A DNA stretch of 64,000 nucleotides from Elusimicrobiota bacterium (GTDB lineage: Bacteria; Elusimicrobiota; Elusimicrobia; UBA1565). The number at the start of each line of letters is the position of its first letter. Within the stretch, counting starts at the first letter, position 1. Both the position numbers and the translations under genes were made by a program. The notes beneath the pieces were generated by a model. It did no database searches. It was not told the DNA's origin and was given only the letters and a program-made list of their open reading frames with translations. The stretch covers positions 62,001-126,000 of the forward strand of contig JACPXC010000004.1 of assembly GCA_016196755.1 (NCBI GenBank), written 5' to 3'. Shown one piece after another: positions 16,848 to 28,711 of this stretch.

Positions 16848-16858
16848 TTGGAGGCGCT

Positions 16859-19038
16859 ATGTCCCTGTCCACCGCGCGCGGTTCGGCCTTACTCGCCCTC
16901 GTCCTGCTGCTCTCTCCCGCGGCGGCGCTGGCTCAGCGCGGCGGCGGCGAGAGGGACGGCGGCGACAGGGGCGGCCCGCGGGGCGGCGGCGGCGTGATGT
17001 CGGGGATAGCCGGCGGCTTCGGCGCGGTGATGAACGGCGGCGAGTTCCAGGAGGGCTACCAGGCGGGCAGGTCCGAGGGCGGAGGAGTAGGCGAGGCCTT
17101 CGCGGCCGGACGGGTCGTGGCGGCGGGAGGCCCCGGCGGCCCCGTCCGCCGTCAGGCGGGTGACCCGCGCACCGCCCTTCAGAATCCCGCCATCGAACCC
17201 GAATTCTCGCAGGAACCGTACGAAACGGGCTCCCAGAGCCCGAGCAGCGCCGGCGACCCCCCCATACTACGCCGGGGGCCGCCGCCCTGGAGCCAGAGTC
17301 CCGCGCTAGCAGCCGCCGAATTCGCCGAAGCGACGGTCGGCGACCTGACTGCGCAGGAGCTTCCCGAGATGCAGGATCCCACCATGCGGCCCGTGATCAA
17401 GGAGCGCGGCCCCGAGTACTATCTCGAGGGCGGCAAGCCCGCGCCGGTCTCCCCGTTGGCCAGCCTCGACACCCCCAAGCGCTATCAGACCTTGGTGCCC
17501 AAGCTGCCGCCGGGCCGTGAATACAAGGGCGGCTATGCCACGGCCGCGGAGATGGCCAATCATTCGAAGCTCGGCCTCGACGCCGTCGCCTCGCTGCGGG
17601 GCGTGGTGGTCGACGCCGGACGCCTGGCCGCGCCGGCCTCCGGTCCTCACCCGGAGGGCGCGCGGCGCCTGGCCTCGGGCGGCCGCGTCGACAACTCCGA
17701 CCGGGCGCGGGCCCTGCGCGCCACGCTGAGCTCCGGCGAGTCGCGCCTCGGGCTCAAGGATTACAAGGGCGCGTTAAGCGAGGCCGAGTCCGCCATGGAG
17801 CTTGCCCCGCGCAGCCCGCACGGCTATATGCTCAATGCCAAGACGCTCAACAGCATGGGCATGCACGCCAAGGCCGAGACCGAGGCGCTCAAGTCGCTGG
17901 AGTTTGCGGGAGACTTCGCCACGCGCACCCGCGCTTTGATGGAGCTCACCAAGGCCCGGCTCTTTCAGGGCCGCGTCGTCGACGCCATGGCCAGCGCCGA
18001 CGAGGCCATCGCGCTGGCCCATAAGGTCGGCAACGACGGCCTGGAGGCGAACGCCTACTATCTCAAGGCGGCGGCCTGCCAACTCAAGGGGGACCGCGAC
18101 TGCATGGTCAAGTCTCTGGAGCGGGCCGCGCGGCTGGACCCGAAGTATTCCTCGGCGCTCGAGGCCGCGAGAGCCGGCAAGAACATCTTCGACCCCAACG
18201 ACAGCGAGAGCCTGGGCCTGCTCGACGCGGTCAGCGGCGACGCCGTGCCCGCCCCCGGCGGAATGGGCGTGCTGGGCGGCGCGGTGGTGGCGCTGTTTGC
18301 CGCGCTGGCCGGGGCGGCCGGCTGGATGTGGAGGCGCTCGCGCCGGGCGCCGGCGCCCAAGCCGACGCTGGCCGAAACCTTCGCGGTGCGCGACGACGGC
18401 CTTTTGGGCGGCAAATACGAGCTCGGCCGGGCCGTACCCAGCGGCGGGCGCGGCGAGATGTGGGAGGCCAAGGACGTGACGCTCGGGCGCGGCTGCCAGG
18501 TGCTGCGGCTGGAGTCCCCCGCCGCGGCCGAGGACGCCAGGCGCCTGGCGTTTTTGCACCATCCTGCCGTCGTCGACGTGTTCGAGGTCCTCGACACGCC
18601 GACGGGCTCCTACATGGTCGTCGAGCACATCAAGGGCCGTACGCTGCGCCAGGTGCTCACCTCGCGGGGCAAGCTGCCCGTCGACGAGGCCCGGCGTCTG
18701 CTCAAGCCGGTCTGCGAGGCGCTGGAGCTCGCCCGCGCTCAGGGTGCTGACTGCGGCGGCTTGGACCTCGGCTCGGTCGTCCTCAGCGACGACGGCTTCG
18801 TCAAGATCCTCGACCTCTCGACGGCGCGCGCCGTGGAGATCGGACGCACGGACGTGCAGGCGCTGGCGGCCTGCTTCGCCGAACTCGTCACCGGGGAGGC
18901 GCCGCGGCCCGGCGCCGCGCCGGCGCTGGGCCAGGCAGAGGCCTCGCTCCTGCGCGAGGCGGCGACCGGGACGATCCGGAGCCCCGCGGCCTTCGCGTCC
19001 CGTCTCGACGCGCTGACCGGGGGCGGGGTGCCGGTGGG

Positions 19039-19042
<4 letters not shown>
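16859..19042 (+). CDS. TPR-membrane protein with C-terminal pseudokinase domain
   Basis: The product is 727 residues: a signal peptide (1-25), a Gly/Arg-rich low-complexity part to about 110, TPR-like repeats at about 280-440, one membrane helix at about 468-490 and a protein-kinase-like domain from about 515. The kinase residues are lost. There is no Lys in the VAIK position (CQVLRLE), no HRD (GGLDLGSVVLSDD), and DFG is DLS (KILDLSTAR). It also stops early, lacking most of the C-lobe. It should be catalytically dead. As first gene of a three-gene operon with two intact paralogues, it may be a partner or regulator of them. Confidence 0.82.
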
Positions 19043-20672
<1,630 letters not shown>

Positions 20673-20676
<4 letters not shown>

Positions 20677-22616
20677 GGAAAGCGCTCTGGCTGGCCGCGG
20701 CCTTGGCGGCCGCCGTCCCCGCTCGCGGCCTGGACAACCCGCTCAAGGACGCCGAGACGCGCGTGGCCGAGGCGCGCCGCCGGTTCATCAAGGAGCGCGG
20801 CGGCGCGCCGGAAGACGAGGCCTACCGCCGGGCGGCCGCGGCGTATCGCCGGGCCGAGGAGCGCTACCAGAGCCTCAAGGGCGGCGTGCCGTTCGATCCC
20901 GAGCTCTATGCCGTCACCGCGCTCCCCCGCGAGCCCGACGGCGCGGCGGCGCCTTCCCGGCCGGCCGCGGGCGCGGAGCGTTCCGAGGTCGACTTGCGCG
21001 CGCTGGCCGCGCCGGTCGGCCCGACGGAAGAGGAGTCCACGGACCTGGACCCGCGCGCGGGGGCCGGGACGCTCGAGGCCGCCAGCTCGAGCGCGGACCG
21101 CCATGCCTTCGAGGCGCGCCGCGCCCTCGAGGAGGGACGGCTCGACGCCGCGCTCTCCGCCGCCCTGGCCGCGGTGGCCGCCGATCCCGCTTTCCCGGAG
21201 GGGCGCCTGCTCCTCTCCAAGGTGCGCGCCCGCCAAGGCCTCTGGCAGGAGGCGCGGAGCCAGGCCCAGGAGGCCGTCCGGCTCAATGAGCGCGACGGCG
21301 CCTCCCAGCGCGCTCTGGCCTGGTCCCAGCTCAACGCGGGGGCGGCCGGCGAGGCGGCGGCGACGCTGGGAGCCGCCCTCGCGCTCAACCCGCGCGACGC
21401 CGAGGCCTTCGCCCTGCGGGCGTTCGCGTCGGAGTCCACGGGCCGCGCGGACGCGGCCGTCTCGGACCTGCGCCGGGCCGCCGCCTTCGACCCCGGACGC
21501 TATGCCGTCCTCTTGGCGCGGGCCGAGGCGGGGACCAGGCTGTTCACGCTCGGCGACAAGGAGGCCTGGCGTCTGCTCGCCGGCGAGCCGCCGCGGCGGG
21601 CGCCGGCCTCGGTCCCGTTCGGGGTTCCGGCCGCCGGGGCGGCGGGGCTGGCCGCGCTGGTCTTCCTGCCGCTGTGGCGGCGCCTGAACCTCCAGCAGGT
21701 CGAGGTCGTCCCGATGCGCCGCGGCCCGCGGCAGGCCGTCCCCGCCCGCGACATGGTCGCCGAGGCCGAGCGCGCGGGCCTTCTGGCCGGGAAGTACCAG
21801 CTCAAGACGTTGATCGGCCGGGGCGGCATGGCGATGGTATGGGAGGCCCACGACCACTCGCTCAACCGCGCGGCGGCGGTCAAGAAGATCCAGCTGCCCG
21901 AGGGGCCGCGCTCGGGGTCCCGCCGCTCCTTGGCCCTGCAGGAGGCCAAGACCCTGGTCACCCTGCGCCATCCCAACATCGTCGACATCTACGAGGTCAT
22001 CGAGAGCCCGGCCGGCCTCTACCTGGTCTTCGAGTTCCTGCAGGGCAAGACCCTCCAGCAGATCCTGGCCGAGAAAAAACGCCTGCCCTGGGGCCGGCTC
22101 AGGGAGCTCCTGAGGCCGGTCTGCGCGGGGCTCGAGTACGCCCACGCGCGCGGCTTCGTCCACCGCGACCTCAAGCCCTCCAACGTGATGGTGACGCCCG
22201 ACGGCCGCGTCAAGATCATGGACTTCGGCATCGCAAGGGCCTTAGTCGAGGGCGACCAGGCCCTGGACCTCGTGGGGACTTCCGAGGAGGAACCGGGAAA
22301 GCGGGGCATGGTCCTGGCGCGCACCAGCAACCTCGTCGGCACGCCCGGCTACCGTCCGCCGGAGGCCGAGCGGGGCGTGGTCAGCACGGCCTTCGACGTC
22401 TACTCGCTGGGCGCGGTGGCCTTCGAGGCGCTCGTCGGCCAGCTCCCCCCCCGCGCGGGCCCCGGCTCCGTGGAGCACGCGGCGATCCGTCTCAAGGAGC
22501 TGGTGCCGGACCTGCCGCCGGCGGCGGCGGCGGCCATCCTCGCCTCGCTCGAGCCGGACCTGTCCCGGCGGCCGCAGAGCGCGCACTATTTCAGGAGCCG
22601 GGCGCTCGATTCCTAA
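20673..22616 (+). CDS. TPR-membrane serine/threonine protein kinase (second active copy)
   Basis: The product is 647 residues from GTG 20673, which overlaps the previous stop (GTGA). A signal peptide is followed by a helical and TPR-like region (about 140-280), a membrane helix near 311-332 (GAAGLAALVFLPLW) and an intact kinase domain: GRGGMAMVWEA, AAVKKI lysine, VHRDLKPSN, MDFGIAR and RPPEAE in place of APE. It shares strings such as LVFEFLQGKTLQQIL with its neighbour, so the three genes arose by duplication. The substrate is unknown. The stop overlaps the convergent peptidase gene (CTAA). Confidence 0.88.
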
Positions 22617-24268
22617 CGCAGCGACGCCTCGCGCGCCGCCTTGAACTCCGTCCCAGGCTTCCAGCCCGGATACTCCTCGCCGTCGGCCACCTGCAGGCCC
22701 ACCTCGAAGAGGAGCCCGAGGTCCTCGACCGCGCCCGAGAGGTCCCAGGCCGGGTCGACCTGGTCGGTGACCTTGTGATACACGCGCGCGGTGTAGTCCT
22801 CGCGCTTGGCCTTCCCGTAGCCGGCCGGCTTGTCGATGAAGTCTAGGCCCCCGCCGTAGTTGAGCGAGGGCACGCCTTTCTTGGCGAACTCGAAATGGTC
22901 GGAGCGGTAGAAGTGCCCCTTCTCGGGCTCGGGGTCCCCGGTGACGACGCGGCCGCGGCGGCGGGCGGCCGAGACGAGGATGTCGTCGAGCGTGGTGTTG
23001 CCCAGGCCGACGTCGGCCAGGTCGCGGGTGCGGCCCCAGGGGTTGATCACGTCCATGTTGACGACGGCCTGGGTCTTGGCCAGCGGGTAGAGCGGGTGCG
23101 CGGCGTAGTGCTTGGCGCCGAGCAGGCCCTGTTCCTCGGCGGTCACCGAGAGGAACAGCACCGAGCGGCGCGGAGCGGGCGAGAGGCGCGCGTAGGCCTG
23201 GGCGAGCTCGAGGAGGCCCGCCACGCCGGTGGCGTTGTCGAGCGCTCCGTTGAAGATGCCGTCGCCGGGCTTCTCGACGTCTTTGCCGAGGTGGTCCCAG
23301 TGGGCGCTGTAGATGACGAGCTCGGCCTTTGCCTTCGGATCGGAGCCTGGGACGAGCCCTGCCACATTGCGCGAGTTCACCTCGCGGACCTCGTTAAGGA
23401 CTGAGATATCGGCTTTGATGCCGAGCGGGATGGGCTTGAAGTCCTTGCGCAGCGCCAGGCGCTTGAGCTCGGCGAAGTCCTTGCCGGCCAGGGTCAGAAG
23501 GCCGGATACCGCGGGCGAGCTGATCCACGACTCGACCGAGACGCGGCCGGCGGCAGCCTCGTCCTTGAGGTGGAAGTTCTCGTGGCCCCAGGAGTTCTGG
23601 ACGACCTCCCACGGGTACGCGGCGGCCTCGGTCTCGTGGACGATGATCGCCGCGGCGGCGCCCTTGGCGGAGGCGATCTCGTACTTGTAGGTCCAGCGCC
23701 CGTAGTAGGTCATGCCGCGGCCCTTGAACATCGAGTCGTCGAGCGAGCCGTCCGCCTTCTTGATCGGCGGGTCGTTGATCAGCATGACCAGGGTCTTGCC
23801 CTTGAGGTCGGTTCCCTTGTAGTCGTCCCAGCCGTACTCGGGGGCCTCCACGCCGTAGCCGACGAAGACCAGCTCGGAGTCGTCTATCGTTACAGCGCGC
23901 TCCGGTCGGCGGGTCACGGCGACGAAATCGGCGGGAAATGCCAGCTCGACGGTCTTCGCTGGCGTCCGGAACGAGGCCGTAGGCTTGCCGGTTATCCCGA
24001 CCAGCGGCACATTCTGAACGTAGGTGCCGTCAGGGTTTCCGGGAGCCAAGCCCAGAGCCTTGAAGCCCTCGGCCAGATAACCGACGGTCAGTTCCTCCCC
24101 CTTGCCGCCGGGCGCGCGGCCCTCGAACTCATCGGAGGCCAGGACCTCGATGTGGCGGCGCAGCTCGACGGCGTCGATGGACTCGAGAGCGGAGGCGAGG
24201 CGCTCCTTGGCGGCCAGCGGGGCGGCTAGGAAGGCTACGACTGCTAGGGAGAGGGTTCTTCTGAGCAT
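22613..24268 (-). CDS. M28-family metallopeptidase (exported aminopeptidase)
   Basis: The product is 551 residues with a signal peptide (to about AAPLAA). The N-terminal and central parts include a PA-type insertion. The M28 zinc motifs are present: YSAHWDHLG, GALDNATGVA, TAEEQGLLGA, NMDVIN and RSDHFEFAKKG. These provide the His/Asp/Glu ligands of a co-catalytic two-zinc centre. It should cleave N-terminal residues of peptides in the periplasm or outside. TAGAAT stands 6 bases before the ATG, although the start lies inside the 3' end of the upstream release-factor-like gene (25-base overlap). Confidence 0.9.
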   Translation of the reverse strand: MLRRTLSLAVVAFLAAPLAAKERLASALESIDAVELRRHIEVLASDEFEGRAPGGKGEELTVGYLAEGFKALGLAPGNPDGTYVQNVPLVGITGKPTASFRTPAKTVELAFPADFVAVTRRPERAVTIDDSELVFVGYGVEAPEYGWDDYKGTDLKGKTLVMLINDPPIKKADGSLDDSMFKGRGMTYYGRWTYKYEIASAKGAAAAIIVHETEAAAYPWEVVQNSWGHENFHLKDEAAAGRVSVESWISSPAVSGLLTLAGKDFAELKRLALRKDFKPIPLGIKADISVLNEVREVNSRNVAGLVPGSDPKAKAELVIYSAHWDHLGKDVEKPGDGIFNGALDNATGVAGLLELAQAYARLSPAPRRSVLFLSVTAEEQGLLGAKHYAAHPLYPLAKTQAVVNMDVINPWGRTRDLADVGLGNTTLDDILVSAARRRGRVVTGDPEPEKGHFYRSDHFEFAKKGVPSLNYGGGLDFIDKPAGYGKAKREDYTARVYHKVTDQVDPAWDLSGAVEDLGLLFEVGLQVADGEEYPGWKPGTEFKAAREASLR

Positions 24269-24636
24269 GGCGGGATTCTAGCAATCCTCGCCCGGCGCTC
24301 CCGCTCGGCTTTGCGCCTGCGCAGGCGCTCGTGCTCCTGGAGCCGCTCCGAGGTCCGCGGCGAGACCTTCATCTCGATGCGGTCCACCAGCTCGCGCAGG
24401 GCCAGGAAGCGGTTGACCGTGCGCTTGCGCTCGCGGTGGCAGCGCACGATGAGCTCGAGCGGGGCGTAGCGGAGGACTACGGCGTTGGCGGTCTTGTTGA
24501 CCTTCTGGCCGCCCTTGCCGCCGCCGCGCGTGAAGGACTCCTCGACCCGGCGCAGGTCGATGCCCAAGCGCAGGATGCGCTCCTTGAGCGCGGCGAGCTT
24601 GCCGGGGGAGACGTCGAAGGCTTCGTCCATGCGCAT
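24244..24636 (-). CDS. release-factor-like ribosome rescue protein (ArfB/RF domain)
   Basis: The product is 130 residues. It has the class-I release-factor catalytic loop RGGGKGGQKVNKTANAV with the GGQ that triggers peptidyl-tRNA hydrolysis, followed by a basic tail (RRRKAERERRARIAR) like that of ArfB, which enters the empty mRNA channel. It lacks codon-recognition domains, so a role in rescuing stalled ribosomes is likely. The start could also be the ATG at 24630. CATAAT lies 6 bases before 24636. Confidence 0.87.
   Translation of the reverse strand: MRMDEAFDVSPGKLAALKERILRLGIDLRRVEESFTRGGGKGGQKVNKTANAVVLRYAPLELIVRCHRERKRTVNRFLALRELVDRIEMKVSPRTSERLQEHERLRRRKAERERRARIARIPPCSEEPSP
24275..24280 (-). 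promoter_or_regulatory. predicted -10 box of the M28 peptidase gene
   Basis: TAGAAT on the minus strand, 6 bases before the ATG at 24268. It is embedded in the last codons of the release-factor-like gene. Confidence 0.4.
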
Positions 24637-24642
24637 CCGGGG

Positions 24643-24648
24643 ATTATG
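24643..24648 (-). promoter_or_regulatory. predicted -10 box of the release-factor-like gene
   Basis: CATAAT on the minus strand, 6 bases before the ATG at 24636. It overlaps the uppS stop codon. Confidence 0.35.
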
Positions 24649-25282
24649 GCATTCGGTCCTGCGTCGAGTACCAGCTCAGCGCCTCGAAGAGATGACTGTC
24701 CTGGTAATCGGGCCAGAGGGCGTCGACCACGAAGAAGTCCGCATAGGCGGATTGCACGGGCAGGAAGCCGCTCAGGCGCCGTCCGCCTCCCCAGCGGATG
24801 ACGAGTTCGATCGGAGGTATCCCCGCCGTCCGGTGCGGGCCGAAGCGGATGCCGTCAAGGTCCCAGCGCCAACCGTAGTTGACGAGCAGATTGACCCTGG
24901 GACTCTTGCCGCGGCCGCCGATCAGGCCGCGGAGCCCGTCCGGGAACAGCGGCGACGCCTCGTCTCCCACCGCGCGCACCTCGGCGCCGGCCTCGGCCAG
25001 CCGCCGGCCGACCTCGGCGCAGGCCGACCTGAACGCCTCGACCTGCGCCGAAGGGCGCTTGGCGTTGTCGCGCGTGAAGCCGAAGACCGAGAGTTCTTCG
25101 ATCCCCGCCTCCCGGCAGGCGCGGTAGAGCCGCAAGCCGGGCTCCACGCCGCTGTCGTAGCCGGCGTGGCGCCCGAGGCCGGAGCGTTCGGCCCAGCGGC
25201 GGTTTCCGTCGGGGATGATTCCGATGTGGCGCGGAAGGCGCGACGGGAGGGCCGGGCTTTCAGACTCGGGCTGGGCGATCAT
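24644..25282 (-). CDS. short, divergent cis-prenyltransferase (UppS-like)
   Basis: The product is 212 residues from ATG 25282, chosen because TAGAAT lies 8 bases upstream; ATG 25309 would add nine residues. Isoprenyl-transferase motifs are present: IIPDGNRRWA (catalytic Asp), FGFTRDNAKRP, VNLLVNYGWRWDL and ELVIRWGGGRRLSGFLPVQ, then YADFFVVDALWPDY. The enzyme adds isoprene units in cis to make polyprenyl diphosphate for cell-wall lipid carriers. Compared with typical UppS (about 245 residues) roughly 25 residues are missing between NYGWRWD and ELVIRW, and RTGGE has become RWGGG. Chain length or activity may differ. Confidence 0.82.
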   Translation of the reverse strand: MIAQPESESPALPSRLPRHIGIIPDGNRRWAERSGLGRHAGYDSGVEPGLRLYRACREAGIEELSVFGFTRDNAKRPSAQVEAFRSACAEVGRRLAEAGAEVRAVGDEASPLFPDGLRGLIGGRGKSPRVNLLVNYGWRWDLDGIRFGPHRTAGIPPIELVIRWGGGRRLSGFLPVQSAYADFFVVDALWPDYQDSHLFEALSWYSTQDRMP

Positions 25283-25290
25283 GTCCCGGG

Positions 25291-25296
25291 ATTCTA
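25291..25296 (-). promoter_or_regulatory. predicted -10 box of the uppS-like gene
   Basis: TAGAAT on the minus strand, 8 bases before ATG 25282 and downstream of the alternative ATG at 25309, so it argues for the shorter start. Confidence 0.4.
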
Positions 25297-25331
25297 GCCC
25301 GGGGGGCATGACCGCCGCGTCGCCGCGATGT

Positions 25332-25360
25332 AAAGAAGAAGCGCCCCGACGCGGGCGCTT
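25332..25360 (-). terminator. probable intrinsic terminator after tRNA-Ser
   Basis: Read on the minus strand, AAGCGCCC and GGGCGCTT form an 8-bp stem (25339-25360) with a 6-base loop, followed by CTTCTTTA. It lies 21 bases beyond the CCA end of the tRNA. Confidence 0.6.
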
Positions 25361-25380
25361 TTGATTTCCGCCTCTAAAAG

Positions 25381-25474
<94 letters not shown>

Positions 25475-25482
25475 GTGCCCGC

Positions 25483-25488
25483 ATTGTA
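25483..25488 (-). promoter_or_regulatory. predicted -10 box of tRNA-Ser
   Basis: TACAAT on the minus strand, 8 bases before the mature 5' end at 25474. It gives an independent check that such hexamers act as -10 boxes here, since a tRNA has no start codon. Confidence 0.5.
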
Positions 25489-25513
25489 TATTAACGCGGC
25501 GCCGGGGCGCGGC

Positions 25514-27664
25514 TTACTTGATAGCGACGACCTCGATGTGGCCGCTGCGCCTGAGCACCTCGACGGACACCCCGTCGCCGCGCCGGGTGAGGTTGAGGTC
25601 GACCGAGCCCGCTCCCACCGCCAGGTTCGAGAGCCTGACCGTGTCGAGCCACGGCGGCAGGGCCGGGTTGCGCAGGGTCAGGCGGCGCTCGCGCGCGTCG
25701 ATCGAGATGCCGAGCGCCGCACCGAGCAGGAGGAACACCGCGCCGGACGCCCAGGCCTGGGGGCTGCAGGCCACGGGATAGAGGGTCGGGCCCTCGCCGC
25801 CGCGCCGCTCGAAGCCGCAGAAGAGCTCCGGGAGGCGATGCAGGTCCATCGCCGCGCTGGCGTCGTAGAGGGCCGAGAAGACCTTGAGGCCGGCGTCGCG
25901 CAGGCCGCGCCGGAAGAACCCGGCCCCGATGAGGGCGGTGTCGTGGGGCCAGACCGAGCCGTTGTGGTAGGACATAGGGTTGTAGCGGCGCTCGCGCGAG
26001 GACAGCGTGCGGATCCCCCAGCCCGAGAAGCAGTCCTCCGCGAGCAGGGTCTTGGCCAGGCGCTTCGAGCGCTCCTGCGATGAGATCCCGAAGGCCAGGC
26101 AATGGCCGGCGTTCGAGGAGCGCACCCCGCACTGCCGTCCGTCGCCGCCCAAGGCCAGCGCGTAGCAGCCGTCCGGCTCGGACCAGAAGTCGCGCTCGAA
26201 GCGCCGCGCGAAGGAGTGCGCCTCCGCGCGCAGGCGGCCGGCGTCGGCGTCGCGCCCCAGCGCGGCGGCCAGCTCCGCGCCCTGGATCTTGGCGGCGTAG
26301 AAGTAGGCCTGGACCTCGCAGAGCGCGATCGGCGCCGCGGCCAGCGTCCCGTCCTCCAGGCTGATCGAGTCGACCGAGTCCTTCCAGCCCTGATTGGAGA
26401 GGCCGCTGGCCCGCGCCTTGTACGTGAGGTAGCCCTGGCCCGCCCGGTCGAGCCAGCCCAGGGCGGCCCGGACGTTGGGCCAGAGCTCGGCGATGAAGTC
26501 GAGCTCCCCGGTGCGCGCGAGGTACTCCCCCGCCAGCACGACGAACAAGGGCGTGGCGTCCACCGTGCCGTAGTAGCGACCGAAGGGGATCTCATCGAGG
26601 GCCGCCATCTCGCCGAGCCGCGCCTCGTGGAGGATCTTCCCCGGCTCGGCTTCCCGCCGAGGTTCGTCCTCGGCGGCCTGGGTGGCGGCCAGAAACGCCA
26701 GGACCCCGCGCGCCAGTCGCGGGTCGCACCAGAGCGTCTCGAGCGCCGTGATCAAGGCGTCGCGTCCGAACGGGGCCGAGTACCACGGCACGCCCGCATA
26801 CGGGAACGGCCCCTGCGGGGTGTCCGTCGTCGTCATCGCCAGGTCCGAGGCGGAGCGCTGCAGCCAGTGGTTGAAGGTGGCGTTGTCGGTCTCGACCAGG
26901 CATTGGGCGGCTTTTCGCGCCGCGGTCCGCTCGGCGATCCCGCTCATGGCGGAGGGCAGGGCGGCCGTCTCGCCGCCCTCGGCCCCGGCCGAGCAGCGCG
27001 CGCTGAAGTCGTAAGAGGCCTGAGCGCCGGCCTCGAGCACGAGCTCGAAGCGCATGAGCGCGCCGTCGACGCGCGCCGGGGCGGGGTCCACGGCCAGGTC
27101 GAGCCGGCGATGGACGCCGTCGAGGCCCTCGTAGGAGAGCCGCAGGCCGTCCGGCCGGGCCTCGGGCGGGCGCACCCGCCCCCGCCGCGGCCGGCCCCGG
27201 CCGCGCACCTCGAAGACGTCGGCGAAGTCGGCCTCGGCGGCGAGGGTGAACGTGAGCCGCACGGCCGTGAGGTGGTAGTTGTAGAACCTCAGGCGCTCGT
27301 AGCAGAAGCCCGACACCAGGAACTTCGTGCGGTGGATGTGCAGGGCCCCCCGCGGCAGCGCGAGGGCGCCGTCGCGTCCGATGTCGGGGTTGGTGAGGTC
27401 GACGGCGAGGACGGCGTTGTCCTCCTTGATCGTCGAACTCAGGAACAGGGGGCGGGCCCGGCCCAGGCGGAGCTCGAGGCGGGAGAGGTAGCGCGTCCCC
27501 TCGTGGTAGAGCCCCTCGACGCCGGCGCCCGACGGACGGATGTCGCCGCGCCCGTCGAATACCCCGAAGGTCTCGCCGTGCTTGAGCACGCGCGCGCGCT
27601 CCTCGGCGGGCGCGCCCGAGCTCAGGATGTAGAAGTCCTCGACGGGCTCGGCGGTCTCGCTCAC
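25514..27664 (-). CDS. amylo-alpha-1,6-glucosidase/glycogen-debranching-type glycosidase
   Basis: The product is 716 residues. The N-terminal beta domain (about 25-230, with SGAGVEGLYHEGTRYLSRLE) is of the glycogen-debranching N-terminal type. The C-terminal alpha/alpha barrel (about 260-640) includes GVPWYSAPFGRDALITAL, FGRYYGTVDATPLFV, SNQGWKDSVDSI, and YHNGSVWPHDTALI. Such enzymes hydrolyse alpha-glucosidic links in storage or compatible-solute glucans. It starts at GTG 27664, overlapping the stop of the glycosyltransferase gene (GTGA). The pair may build and trim the same glucoside. Confidence 0.88.
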   Translation of the reverse strand: MSETAEPVEDFYILSSGAPAEERARVLKHGETFGVFDGRGDIRPSGAGVEGLYHEGTRYLSRLELRLGRARPLFLSSTIKEDNAVLAVDLTNPDIGRDGALALPRGALHIHRTKFLVSGFCYERLRFYNYHLTAVRLTFTLAAEADFADVFEVRGRGRPRRGRVRPPEARPDGLRLSYEGLDGVHRRLDLAVDPAPARVDGALMRFELVLEAGAQASYDFSARCSAGAEGGETAALPSAMSGIAERTAARKAAQCLVETDNATFNHWLQRSASDLAMTTTDTPQGPFPYAGVPWYSAPFGRDALITALETLWCDPRLARGVLAFLAATQAAEDEPRREAEPGKILHEARLGEMAALDEIPFGRYYGTVDATPLFVVLAGEYLARTGELDFIAELWPNVRAALGWLDRAGQGYLTYKARASGLSNQGWKDSVDSISLEDGTLAAAPIALCEVQAYFYAAKIQGAELAAALGRDADAGRLRAEAHSFARRFERDFWSEPDGCYALALGGDGRQCGVRSSNAGHCLAFGISSQERSKRLAKTLLAEDCFSGWGIRTLSSRERRYNPMSYHNGSVWPHDTALIGAGFFRRGLRDAGLKVFSALYDASAAMDLHRLPELFCGFERRGGEGPTLYPVACSPQAWASGAVFLLLGAALGISIDARERRLTLRNPALPPWLDTVRLSNLAVGAGSVDLNLTRRGDGVSVEVLRRSGHIEVVAIK

Positions 27665-28695
27665 GCCACGGCCTCGACGGAGCTGCGATAGAGGGAGAGG
27701 TAGTCTTCCGCCATCCGTCCCGCCGTGAAGCGGCGCTCGAAGCGCTCGCGGCAGCGCGCGCGGTCGAAACGGCGCAGGCGGCCCAGGGCCTCCACGGCCG
27801 CGTCGACGTCCGACACGACGTAGCCGGTGACCCCGTTCTCGACGAGCTCGGGCATCGAGCCGCGGTCGAACACGACCGAGGGGGTCCCGCAGGCCATCGC
27901 CTCGATGATCGCCAGGCCGAAGGGCTCGGGCCAGTCGATGGGATGCAGGAGGGCGTACGCCTCTCCGAGGAAGCGGGCCTTCTCGGCCTCCCCGATCTCG
28001 CCCACGAAGTCGACGTGGGGCTGGCGCAGGAGGCCGGCGATCTCGCGCTTGAAATAGCCGCGCTCGGACGGGTCGATCTTGGCGGCGATCTTGAGCCGGC
28101 GTCCGCTGCGCCGGGCGATCTCGATGGCGCGGTCCACGCGCTTCTCGGGAGAGATCCGGCCCAGGAACACCAAGTGTTCCCCCGGCGGGCCCTCGGGGCG
28201 GGTCAGGAGGCCGGGCGGAAGACCGTGGTAGACGGTGGCGGCCCAGTTGGCGAAGGCCAGCGGCGCGCGCTGGGAATCGGAGATCGAGACCAGCGGCAGC
28301 TCGCGGAACTCGCTGAAGATGGGCTGCAGTTCGGGGTAATCGAGCCTGCCGTGGAGCGTGCTCAGGCAGGGGACGCCCAGGCGCCGCGCCAGCGGGAACG
28401 GTAGGTAGTCCAGATGAAAATGGATGAAGTCGAAGTCCCGCGCGAGGTCGGCGACCCGCTCGAGCAGGACCAGGTGGAGCGGCAGCGCCGCGCGGGTCTT
28501 CCCGTTGAGCCGCAGGGCCTTCATGCGGCCCGAGACCAGGCGCGCGCGGGTGCGCGAGTCCGAGCTGGCAAAGAGGGTCACCTCATGCCCGAGGCGCACC
28601 AACTCCTCGGTGAGGTACGACACGACCCGCTCGGTCCCCCCGTAGCCCGTCGGAGGGACCGACTCATGGAGCGGCGCGACCTGGGCGATCCTCAC
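27661..28695 (-). CDS. glycosyltransferase family 4
   Basis: The product is 344 residues, GT-B fold. The N-terminal domain has GYGGTERVVSYLTEELVRLG (family-4 glycine-rich acceptor loop), and the C-terminal domain has FLGRISPEKRVDRAIEIA and the EPFGLAIIEAMACGTPSV donor-binding motif. It transfers a sugar from a nucleotide sugar in the cytoplasm. The start is GTG 28695 and the stop overlaps the debranching-type gene. The sugar and acceptor are unknown. Confidence 0.9.
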   Translation of the reverse strand: MRIAQVAPLHESVPPTGYGGTERVVSYLTEELVRLGHEVTLFASSDSRTRARLVSGRMKALRLNGKTRAALPLHLVLLERVADLARDFDFIHFHLDYLPFPLARRLGVPCLSTLHGRLDYPELQPIFSEFRELPLVSISDSQRAPLAFANWAATVYHGLPPGLLTRPEGPPGEHLVFLGRISPEKRVDRAIEIARRSGRRLKIAAKIDPSERGYFKREIAGLLRQPHVDFVGEIGEAEKARFLGEAYALLHPIDWPEPFGLAIIEAMACGTPSVVFDRGSMPELVENGVTGYVVSDVDAAVEALGRLRRFDRARCRERFERRFTAGRMAEDYLSLYRSSVEAVA

Positions 28696-28711
28696 TTAGG
28701 CCCCCGCCGCT

